Made by a program: the position numbers and the translations under genes
Origin: Lentzea nigeriaca
GTDB taxonomy: Bacteria; Actinomycetota; Actinomycetes; Mycobacteriales; Pseudonocardiaceae
Length of the DNA: 64,000 nt
Direction of reading: 5' to 3'
NCBI RefSeq assembly: GCF_016907955.1
Contig: NZ_JAFBCX010000015.1
Span: 1-64,000, forward strand
Shown: positions 51,353 through 58,897 of the stretch, one piece after another
Layout: every line of letters starts with the position of its first letter
Position numbering within the stretch: the first letter of the stretch is position 1
Notes under the pieces: generated by a model
What the model was told of the DNA's origin: nothing
Databases searched by the model: none
The model's input: the letters and a program-made list of their open reading frames with translations, nothing else

Positions 51353-51952
51353 ATGCCCCGGCCGAGCACCCCTCTGCTGAGCCCCGATCGCATCAGGTCG
51401 GTGGCTCTGGCCATCATCGACCGCGACGGCCTCGACGGCCTTTCCATGCGCAAGCTGGCCGCTGAGCTGGGCGTTCAGGCGGCCTCGCTGTACGGGCACG
51501 TGCGCACCAAAGATCAGCTCCTCAACGACGTCGCGTCGTCGATCCTGTCGTCCGTCGACGTCTCGGGCTTCGACGTCGACTGGCGCGAAGGCCTGCTCCG
51601 GTGCGCGCGCTCGTACCGTGCGGCGCTCTCGTCGCACCCGAACATCGTCCCGTTCCTCGCCTACGGCCCAGCCCGGCGTGACGAGTCGCTGAAGCGGCTC
51701 GACGTGGTGCACGGTTCGCTGGTCGACGCCGGCTGGTCGCGCCGCGAGGCCACGATGATCGCCGCGGGCCTGATGTACATCGTGTTCGGCTCGGCCCTGT
51801 CGTCGTTCTCCAGCGGCTTCTCCGCCGACCCCGCCGACTACTCCGGCCGCTACCCGCACCTCGACCGCGCCCACCTGCTGCCGGGTGTCGCCCGCGAGCT
51901 GGACCGCGACAGCTTCGAGCTGGCGCTCGCGGCGTTCGTCCGCGGCCTCTAG
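51353..51952 (+). CDS. TetR-family regulator
   Basis: 199 residues. HTH near the N-terminus: LDGLSMRKLAAELGVQAASLYGHVRTKDQLL, followed by a TetR_C-type ligand domain. It is divergent from the acyl-CoA dehydrogenase/MaoC operon with only 40 bases between starts, so it is the probable repressor responding to an acyl-CoA. Confidence 0.92.
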   Translation: MPRPSTPLLSPDRIRSVALAIIDRDGLDGLSMRKLAAELGVQAASLYGHVRTKDQLLNDVASSILSSVDVSGFDVDWREGLLRCARSYRAALSSHPNIVPFLAYGPARRDESLKRLDVVHGSLVDAGWSRREATMIAAGLMYIVFGSALSSFSSGFSADPADYSGRYPHLDRAHLLPGVARELDRDSFELALAAFVRGL

Positions 51953-51961
51953 TGTTCTGGC

Positions 51962-52972
51962 GTGGCTGCTGCGAAGTCGAAGGCGATCGAGCTGGAGGTC
52001 GGTGACCAGCTCGTGCGGGTGTCCAACCCGGACAAGCCGTACTTCCCCGCGCGGGGCATCACCAAGGGGCAGGTGGTCGAGTACTACCGCACTGTCGCGC
52101 CCGTGCTGCTGTCGGTTCTGCGCGACCGCCCCGTGGTGTTGAAGCGCTACGTCGACGGCGTCGAGGGTGAGGCGTTCTACCAGAAGCGCGTGCCCAAGGG
52201 TGCGCCTGACCATGTCGAGACCGTGACCGTGCGCTTTCCGTCGGGCCGTCCCGCCGACGAGATCTGTCCGACCTCCGAAGCCGTGATCGTGTGGGCGGCC
52301 AACCTCGGCACGTTCGACTTCCACCCGTGGCCTGTCCGTCGTCCTGATGTGGATCATCCGGACGAGCTGCGCATCGACCTGGACCCGCAGCCGGGCACCG
52401 GCTTCTCCGACGCGGCACGGGTGGCGTTGGTGCTGCGCGAGGTACTGGACGACGCCGGTCTGGTCGGCTATCCCAAGACTTCCGGCGGGCGCGGCATCCA
52501 CGTCGCTGTGCGGATCCGGCCCGAGTGGGACTTCGTCGACGTGCGGCACGCGGTGATCGCGCTGGCTCGTGAGGTGGAGAAGCGGGCGCCGTCGCTGGCC
52601 ACTTCGGCCTGGTGGAAGGAAGAACGAGGAGAGCGCGTCTTCATCGACTTCAACCAGGCGGCTCGTGACCGCACGATCGCGTCCGCCTGGTCGGTGCGGG
52701 GGACTCCGCGGGCGACCGTTTCGACTCCGGTGACATGGGATGAACTGTCCACTGTGGACCCGGACGACTTCGACGTGCTGACCGTGCCGAAGTACCTGGA
52801 GGAGCGGGGGAATCCGCACGCGGCGCTGGACTCGGAGGCGTTCGGGATCGAGACGTTGCTGGAGTGGTACGCCGCTGATCCACGCGGCGAGATGCCATAC
52901 CCGCCGGACTACCCGAAGATGCCGGGCGAGCCGATGCGGGTGCAGCCGTCGCGCGCTCGCAAGCAGGAGTAA
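51962..52972 (+). CDS. LigD-type polymerase/primase domain protein (NHEJ)
   Basis: 336 residues from GTG 51962, nine bases after the TetR stop. VVLKRYVDGVEGEAFYQKR, ELRIDLDPQPGTGF (the metal-binding Asp pair), GYPKTSGGRGIHVAVRI and FIDFNQAARDRTIASAWSVR are the archaeo-eukaryotic primase-like polymerase signature of LigD. It fills gaps with rNTPs or dNTPs in non-homologous end joining. It is a single domain; a separate ligase domain lies at 61443-62513. Confidence 0.95.
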   Translation: MAAAKSKAIELEVGDQLVRVSNPDKPYFPARGITKGQVVEYYRTVAPVLLSVLRDRPVVLKRYVDGVEGEAFYQKRVPKGAPDHVETVTVRFPSGRPADEICPTSEAVIVWAANLGTFDFHPWPVRRPDVDHPDELRIDLDPQPGTGFSDAARVALVLREVLDDAGLVGYPKTSGGRGIHVAVRIRPEWDFVDVRHAVIALAREVEKRAPSLATSAWWKEERGERVFIDFNQAARDRTIASAWSVRGTPRATVSTPVTWDELSTVDPDDFDVLTVPKYLEERGNPHAALDSEAFGIETLLEWYAADPRGEMPYPPDYPKMPGEPMRVQPSRARKQE

Positions 52973-53003
52973 CGGTCACCCGTTTGGTGCCGATTCAGCT
53001 CAG

Positions 53004-55499
53004 GTGACAGCGATCACGACCGTCGTCGCCGGCCTGGCCGAGACCGCCGTGAAGTGGGTGCGGGACTCTCCGGTGCCGATGTCGAAGCTCGCGCGGCGGC
53101 GCATCGAGGGCTACCTGAGCGGTCCTGACTGCGCCTCCCTGCTGGAACTGCTGTGCCAGCTCGAACACACCGAGCGCGGATTCTTCCGTCAGGCCGCGGA
53201 ACGCGGAGCGCTGGCCGAGGCGTTCCGGCGGGAGTTCCAGCGGGCTGTCCGCCGGGAGAGTCAGGAGTCCCACGACTTCGCGTCCTCGCTGTGGGGCGTG
53301 ATCGAGCAGAACGCGTCGTTCCGCACCGTCAACGCCCGTGACCGGATCCGGATCAAGGTGACCGGCCCGGATCGCCCGATCGCGGAACGGCTCGCGCTCG
53401 CGCTCGACACCGGCCGACGTGCGGAGTCGCGTGAGACGGGCTCGCTGATCCGCACGGCGATGGCGCGCGCCTACGACCGCATGATCATGCCGCACTCGAA
53501 GGCGGACTTCCGGTTTCCGCTCGAACAGATCTACGTGCCCCGCAACCTCAGCCTCAACGACGACGTCCGCGGCGAGGACGAGGTGGTGGACCGCCGGTTC
53601 GTCGTGGTCGGAAACCCCGGTGCGGGCAAGAGCACCTTCATCCGCCGGCTCCTGCACCGCGCGGCGTTGGTTCCGCTGCTGGTGCAGCTCAAGCAACATC
53701 AGCGGATCGACGACGACTTCGTCACGATCATCGTCAAGGAGTTGCGGCCGCTCACCCAGCGGGTGGTGCCACGCCGGCACGTCGCGGACCTGCTGGACGC
53801 GGGCGAGGCCGTGGTCGTCTTCGACGGGCTGGACGAGGTCGGCGACATCCAGGCCCGGCGTGCCGCGGTGGCGGCGATCGAGGCGTTCGCGGCGCGCTTC
53901 CCGTTGGCGCGCATCGTGGTGACGTGCCGTCAGGAGAGCTACCCGGTGGCCACGCTGGACAGCACGATGTTCCCGGTGTACCGGCTGCCCGACTTCGACC
54001 GCGGGCAGGTCGAGCAGTACGCGCGCACCTGGTTCACCCTGGTGTACGCGGAAGGCCGCGCGGACGCGTTCTTGCGCGACAGCGAACACGTCGAGGATCT
54101 GCGGTCGAACCCGTTGTTGCTTTCGCTGCTGTGCATGCTCTATCAGACCGAGGGTTACATTCCCGAGAACACGGCGGACGTCTACCGCGACTGCGCCGAA
54201 CTGATGCTGGTGCGGTGGGACGCGATCAGCCAGGTGCCGTCGGTGATCCGATCGGTCAAGCTGGCGAAGTTCCTCGTGCAGGAGTTGGCGCAGCACTTCT
54301 TCTTCGCGCTGGACGGTCAGGGTGATGCGGGCGAGAAGACCTTGGTGCGCCTGGTGGTCGCTCATCTGCGGGAGCGTGAGGAGGAACATGCTCGGTCGTA
54401 CCACCAGCAGGCCCAGGACTTCCTCGACTACTGCGCGGAGCGGGCGTGGGTGCTCACCCAGGTCGACACGTCGCTCGATGGCGAGCGCAGGTTCGGCTTC
54501 ACGCACCGGACGTTCATGGAGTACTACACGGCGTGCTACGTGCTGCGCACCCGTGAGACCGCGGACGAGATCGCCGACTGCCTGCTGCCAATGATCATTT
54601 CTGGCAAGAGTTCCGTGGTGCCGCAAATCGCGTTGCAGATGTACGACATGAACCGTGCGGACGGCGGTGATGCGTGCGTGCGGTCGATGCTGGAACTCGC
54701 GGAGCTCGAACCAGCTGAAAAGGACGAGATCCAGGTCCTCCGGTTCTGCGTGGGCTTCCTGCAGCACAACAACCTGCGCAGAGCCACGTCGGAGGCGTTG
54801 CTCGAACGCGCCTTCGAGCTGTTGGGCAGGACAGGGGACGGCGACCTGTTCGACGCTCTTCTGACCGTGCAGCAAATGAAACGCACCATCACCACCGTGG
54901 CGGTGGCCGTGCTGGCGCGCACCGCGTCGGAGCTCGGCTCGGACCTCCGGCTGGGAGCAGGCCTGCTGGCGCCGGTGCTGTCCGTCGAGTATGAGGTCGC
55001 GCTGGGGCGGGTGCGGCACGGTTTCGGCTACCGGCACGAGGTGTTCGAGAAGACCTATGGTGCGGCGACGTGGATCTACGCCGCAATGCCCCTCGACAGC
55101 GGGAACTTCGTTCCGGGCCCTCTGGTCAAGAAGATCGGCGACGGAGGTCTCGATTCCAGGAGCCTGGAGCGGCTCCTCGCGGTGTGGGCCGGCGTGGTGC
55201 CGATCCCTGCCTCGGTGGTGCCGTCGATCGTCGAGGAGCTCAGCCGCGCGGACCTGACCGACGTGATGGACGGCTTGTACGGGTTCGACGGCCTGCGCGC
55301 GGTCATCGCGGTGGTCGCGGCTGCGGCGTTCGAGGCTGGAGTGGCGTGGCGTATTCCTGAGCCTCCCGGTTCTTCCAGAGCGGAGTTCGGCACGGTGCTG
55401 CAGCGCTACTGCGGTGATCGCGATGAGTTGATGGAGGTACGTCGTCTGCTCGACCTGTGGGCACGCGGCGAGACGTCGTTCGTCGACTTCGGCCGGTAA
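53004..55499 (+). CDS. NACHT-domain STAND NTPase (NLR-like, probable defence protein)
   Basis: 831 residues from GTG 53004. An N-terminal helical region of about 190 residues with no recognised effector precedes the NACHT: Walker A GNPGAGKST (203-211), Walker B VVVFDGLDE (270-278), then VTCRQESYP and LRSNPLLLSLLCMLY of the winged-helix part. About 330 residues of helical repeats follow as the sensor. Bacterial NACHT proteins of this plan protect against phage. There is no partner gene; the next gene is a kinase-like protein 30 bases on. Confidence 0.88.
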   Translation: MTAITTVVAGLAETAVKWVRDSPVPMSKLARRRIEGYLSGPDCASLLELLCQLEHTERGFFRQAAERGALAEAFRREFQRAVRRESQESHDFASSLWGVIEQNASFRTVNARDRIRIKVTGPDRPIAERLALALDTGRRAESRETGSLIRTAMARAYDRMIMPHSKADFRFPLEQIYVPRNLSLNDDVRGEDEVVDRRFVVVGNPGAGKSTFIRRLLHRAALVPLLVQLKQHQRIDDDFVTIIVKELRPLTQRVVPRRHVADLLDAGEAVVVFDGLDEVGDIQARRAAVAAIEAFAARFPLARIVVTCRQESYPVATLDSTMFPVYRLPDFDRGQVEQYARTWFTLVYAEGRADAFLRDSEHVEDLRSNPLLLSLLCMLYQTEGYIPENTADVYRDCAELMLVRWDAISQVPSVIRSVKLAKFLVQELAQHFFFALDGQGDAGEKTLVRLVVAHLREREEEHARSYHQQAQDFLDYCAERAWVLTQVDTSLDGERRFGFTHRTFMEYYTACYVLRTRETADEIADCLLPMIISGKSSVVPQIALQMYDMNRADGGDACVRSMLELAELEPAEKDEIQVLRFCVGFLQHNNLRRATSEALLERAFELLGRTGDGDLFDALLTVQQMKRTITTVAVAVLARTASELGSDLRLGAGLLAPVLSVEYEVALGRVRHGFGYRHEVFEKTYGAATWIYAAMPLDSGNFVPGPLVKKIGDGGLDSRSLERLLAVWAGVVPIPASVVPSIVEELSRADLTDVMDGLYGFDGLRAVIAVVAAAAFEAGVAWRIPEPPGSSRAEFGTVLQRYCGDRDELMEVRRLLDLWARGETSFVDFGR

Positions 55500-55529
55500 T
55501 TCGGTTGCCCGCCGGGCGAGGATCGCGGC

Positions 55530-56336
55530 ATGGAGCCCGACGGTGAGCTGTTGCGCGACCGGCTCGGCCTGCGGGGCGGCGTCGTGCGGTTCGAGGACGG
55601 CTCGCTGCCCGTCTTCGCCATCGGTGACGACCTGGTGCTGAAGCTGTGGCCGCCGGAGCACCACGACGAGGTGGCGACGGAGGTCGCGGTGCTGGAGGCG
55701 GTGCGCGGCAGGCTGCCGGTGCCGACGCCGGAGCTGCACGACACGGGGATGCTCGACGAGTGGGCCTACGTGCTGATGTCGCGGCTGCACGGCGAGGAGC
55801 CGAAGGTGCCGGACGTCGAGGTCAGCGCTCAGGTCGGCGAGATGCTCAAGGCGTTGCACGAGATCGCGCCGCCGGAGGTGCTGGGGCCGGGGGACTGGGC
55901 GGCGTTCGTGGCCGAGCGGCGCGCGAAATGCGTTGAACAGCAACGGAAGCACGGGCTGGGCGAGTGGTGGCTGGAGCAGATTCCCGAGTTCCTCGACGGT
56001 GTGGATCTCGGGGAGGCGGAACCGGTGTTGCTGCACACCGAGGTGATGAGCGCGCACCTGTTGCGGCAGAACGGGAAGCTGTCCGGGTTGTTCGACTTCG
56101 AGCCGGCGATGCGCGGGGCGTTCGAGTACGAGTTCGTCGGCGCGGGGATCTTCGTGACCAAGGGCGACCGGCGGTGCTGGAAGGCGATGGTCGACGCGTA
56201 CGGGCGGACGCCGGAGCCGCGGCGCGTGATGGCTTACACGCTGTTGCACGTGTACAGCAATGTGCCGTGGTTCATGAAAGACCTGCCGCAGGCCGACACG
56301 CTCGACGAACTGGCCGTTCGGTGGTTCCGCGAGTGA
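55530..56336 (+). CDS. aminoglycoside phosphotransferase-like kinase (atypical Brenner motif)
   Basis: 268 residues of the APH fold: FAIGDDLVLKLWPPE (Lys), EWAYVLMSRLHGEE hinge and the C-lobe. The Brenner motif reads LLHTEVMSAHLL (His169, Glu171, His176) rather than HxDxxxxN, and the Mg-binding Asp is in GLFDFEPAM (Asp190). Related actinomycete proteins share the HTE form, so it may phosphorylate a different small molecule or work with altered metal binding. It begins 30 bases after the NACHT gene. Confidence 0.82.
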   Translation: MEPDGELLRDRLGLRGGVVRFEDGSLPVFAIGDDLVLKLWPPEHHDEVATEVAVLEAVRGRLPVPTPELHDTGMLDEWAYVLMSRLHGEEPKVPDVEVSAQVGEMLKALHEIAPPEVLGPGDWAAFVAERRAKCVEQQRKHGLGEWWLEQIPEFLDGVDLGEAEPVLLHTEVMSAHLLRQNGKLSGLFDFEPAMRGAFEYEFVGAGIFVTKGDRRCWKAMVDAYGRTPEPRRVMAYTLLHVYSNVPWFMKDLPQADTLDELAVRWFRE

Positions 56337-56409
56337 GCCAACCGGCTGTATCGGAGGCTGATCCAGCCGCCGACCTCGTAGAATGAACAGAACGCGAGAG
56401 GAGGTCGCC

Positions 56410-56610
56410 ATGTCCCAGCCCTATGTGGTGCGGTACGTCGGCGGTCCTCTCGACGGCCGGGTCGACTCGCTGCCGTCCACGCCGGAGGACCCGAAGCAGA
56501 TCGTGACGTACGTGCATCTGCACGGCGGGCCCAAGATCGTTCACATCTACGAGCTGTCGTACGCGGTCGAGTACGGGTGCGAGTACCGGCTGCGCGCCGA
56601 AGAGGCCTGA
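56410..56610 (+). CDS. uncharacterised small protein, 66 aa
   Basis: 66 residues from ATG 56410, after GAGAGGAGG. Starts MSQPYVVRYVGGPLDGRVDS; the YxGGPLDG motif is common in short actinobacterial and phage proteins of unknown function. Predicted beta-rich. It precedes the DUF1996 gene but a palindromic operator separates them. Confidence 0.78.
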   Translation: MSQPYVVRYVGGPLDGRVDSLPSTPEDPKQIVTYVHLHGGPKIVHIYELSYAVEYGCEYRLRAEEA

Positions 56611-56658
56611 GCAATCCTTACGTGGACACGTCCGGTCAAGAGGGTTTACCGTTTGTCA

Positions 56659-56672
56659 TGAGAGCGCTCTCA
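56659..56672. promoter_or_regulatory. LacI-type (CebR-like) operator upstream of DUF1996 gene
   Basis: TGAGAGCGCTCTCA is a perfect 14-bp palindrome of the LacI class and close to the cellobiose regulator CebR site TGGGAGCGCTCCCA. It lies 27 bases before the ATG of the secreted DUF1996 protein, so sugar control is likely. Confidence 0.75.
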
Positions 56673-56698
56673 CACACTGTGGTGCGAGAGGAGATTCC

Positions 56699-57613
56699 AT
56701 GCACGTGCGGATTCGAGGAGCTATCGGCATCGCGGCAGTAGCGGTGTCGCTCGTGGCGGCGGGGCTCGTCATGGCGCGGCCCGGGGTGTCCCACGCGGGG
56801 CACGGGTACGGCTACAGCGCCGAACAGGCGCGGGCGATGGTCGAGCAGCAGGCTGTACCGGGGTCGGAATTCCGGGCCACCTGCGCGGCCAGTCATCGCA
56901 GGCAAGATGACCCGATCGTGTTTCAGAACCAGCCGGGTGTCTCACACATGCACGAGTTCTTCGGCAACCGGACGACGGATGCGCAGTCGACGCTGACGTC
57001 GCTGAGGGCCGGGATGACGAACTGCAACCCGGTCTCGGACAAGTCGGCGTACTGGGTGCCCACGCTGTACAAGAACGGGCAGGCCGTCGCGCCCGACAGC
57101 GTGACGATCTACTACCAGGGCATCCACGACAAGGAGAAGGCTGTCGCGCACCCGCAGGGGCTGCGGTACGTCGTCGGCAACTCGAAGGCGACGTCGCCGG
57201 AGCAGAACCCGGCCGCGCGGTGGTCGTGCACCACGCAGTCGCCGTCCAACCGCGACTTCCTCGCCTGCCCTCCCGGCACCAAGGTCGAGACGTATCTGGA
57301 CTTCCCGACGTGCTGGAACGGCCGAGACCTCGACTCGCCGAACCACCGCGACCACATGGCGTTCGCGGTCGGGCTGGTCTGTCCCGCCTCGCATCCCGTG
57401 GTGGTGCCGCGGCTCGAGTTCCTGATCACCTATCCGGTCAACGGCACCGGGTTGTCCTTGGGAGGCACGCTCGACGGGGTGAACGTGACCAGCGCGCCCG
57501 GTTACACGTTCCACGGTGACTTCATGAACGCCTGGGACGCGGCGGAACTGCAGCGGCGGGTCGAGAACTGCATCAACGCGGGCTACATCTGCGGGACCGA
57601 CGGCAATCCGTGA
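56699..57613 (+). CDS. secreted DUF1996 protein
   Basis: 304 residues. Signal peptide about 1-32 (AVAVSLVAAGLVMARPGVSHA). Conserved DUF1996 elements are SHMHEFFGN, SAYWVPTLYKNG, DFPTCWNGRDLDSPNHRDHMAF and CPASHPVVVPRLEFLI. These occur in fungi and actinomycetes, sometimes with carbohydrate-binding domains; the activity is unknown. The LacI-type operator upstream suggests induction by plant sugars. Confidence 0.92.
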   Translation: MHVRIRGAIGIAAVAVSLVAAGLVMARPGVSHAGHGYGYSAEQARAMVEQQAVPGSEFRATCAASHRRQDDPIVFQNQPGVSHMHEFFGNRTTDAQSTLTSLRAGMTNCNPVSDKSAYWVPTLYKNGQAVAPDSVTIYYQGIHDKEKAVAHPQGLRYVVGNSKATSPEQNPAARWSCTTQSPSNRDFLACPPGTKVETYLDFPTCWNGRDLDSPNHRDHMAFAVGLVCPASHPVVVPRLEFLITYPVNGTGLSLGGTLDGVNVTSAPGYTFHGDFMNAWDAAELQRRVENCINAGYICGTDGNP

Positions 57614-57702
57614 AACGATCTTGCTGCCTACCCGGTGCTCAGAATTGTCAGGGGTGTAGGGCATGCTGGGGCACAGGTGTTCGAAAGGCGGGAGGCAGCG
57701 CG

Positions 57703-58389
57703 ATGGCGAAGAAGAGCGGGCTGTCGGCGGAGGACGTCGACAGCCTGCGCTCGCAACTGGACGCAGGCACCCAGCCGCTGGTGTGGTTCACGGCGGCGGC
57801 GGTGGGCATGGAGGCGGGGAGATCGGCGAAGCTCCTCGCGTTCACCGAACCGGAGGAGGGCGATTTCATCCAGGTGCGCCCGACCGGGTCGAAGGACGAG
57901 ATGTCGTTCTCCCCGGCGGAGTTGACGCTGGAGAAGCCCCCGCCGCGCAAGAAGCCGGCGGCCCCGCCTCCTGCGCCGCCGGAGCCGCCGCGAGAGACTG
58001 AGATCCTCCATCCCTACGTTCCGGAGGCGCCGGTGAAACCCGCGGCCCCCAAGCCGAAACCCGCTCCTGCCGTTGCCGAGCCGGCTCCCGCCAAACCGGC
58101 GCGCAAGCCGTCTGCCAAGGGCGCCACACCCGAGGTCACCGTCACGCTGGTGACGGCGGGCGAGGGCGAGTGGACGGTGGAGGTGCTGCAGGGCACGCGC
58201 AAGGCGATCCGCCCGACCCCGGTGTCGCCGGCCGCAGTGGCGCAGGCCGCGAAGCTGCTCACGCCCGAGGTCGCCGAGATCGTCGAGGGCGTGCTGAACG
58301 CGGCGCGTGCTCAGCAACTCGCCCGCGTGGAGCAGTTGCGCGCTGAACTGGAGGCCGCGCAGAAAGCTCTGGACGACCTGGGCGCGTAG
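57703..58389 (+). CDS. Pro/Ala-rich uncharacterised protein
   Basis: 228 residues from ATG 57703, after GGCGGGAGG. An N-terminal folded part of about 80 residues (WFTAAAVGMEAGRSAKLLAF, then DFIQVRPTGSKDEM) is followed by a Pro/Lys/Ala linker and a C-terminal segment VTVTLVTAGEGEWTVEVLQG ending in a coiled coil (ARVEQLRAELEAAQKALDDL). I recall such proteins as conserved actinobacterial unknowns but cannot name a function. Confidence 0.8.
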   Translation: MAKKSGLSAEDVDSLRSQLDAGTQPLVWFTAAAVGMEAGRSAKLLAFTEPEEGDFIQVRPTGSKDEMSFSPAELTLEKPPPRKKPAAPPPAPPEPPRETEILHPYVPEAPVKPAAPKPKPAPAVAEPAPAKPARKPSAKGATPEVTVTLVTAGEGEWTVEVLQGTRKAIRPTPVSPAAVAQAAKLLTPEVAEIVEGVLNAARAQQLARVEQLRAELEAAQKALDDLGA

Positions 58390-58897
58390 CGCGGTCACGT
58401 GCTGCGACGCCTCGGTGGTTGTGCCGCCGCGTTCGGGTGAGAGGGCTTCCCAGGGCTCATGCCGGGGCGGACCGTGGGATTCGCGGATGTCCCGCGCAGG
58501 TCCGGTTTGGAGGACGGGGAGGCCCTGATGGGTACGTGTGGGTGCTGTTCCGGGTGCACGGGGCCCGGCTGCGGCTGCTGTTCGAGCTGCTGACACGAGA
58601 TTTGCTCGGGGAGTCTTCCGCGTTCTGGCCGCGGGAGGCTCCCCGTGACGCGTTCGCCTGGCTGCAATGCCGGTCGCTCAAGGCATAGGCGCTCTCGAGG
58701 CTGGTTGGTAGTAGTTTCGGGTCGGATGATCATGCGTTGGTAGTACTTGCAGACGCCAAGCGTTGCCATGCCTGGCCGCGGGTGCCGCTGAACGGCAGGA
58801 CGTCGGCCGGGAGCTGGTGCGGTACCACCGGACGGATGGACGGCTGGTGCACGTGCAGGTTCGCCGTCTCACCGTGCATGGACGCGACTCGACCAGG
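58390..58897. other. 508-base stretch with only a coding-like remnant
   Basis: Between two convergent genes. A plus-strand frame from about 58536 to 58688 reads YVWVLFRVHGARLRLLFELL then LGESSAFWPREAPRDAF with high GC3, so it may be the end of a lost gene; no start or ribosome binding site supports it. The rest (58689-58897) contains no supported feature. Confidence 0.35.

Noticed and set aside
53004-56336. NACHT and APH-like genes as a two-gene defence system
   Set aside because: They are close (30 bases) but not overlapping, and I know of no recurrent pairing. Kept as separate genes pending neighbourhood data.
58528-58593. 21-residue frame with ten Cys (MGTCGCCSGC...) as a possible RiPP precursor
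   Set aside because: It has no ribosome binding site or leader, and it is an out-of-frame reading of a GC3-biased segment. It is 14 kb from the MNIO gene.
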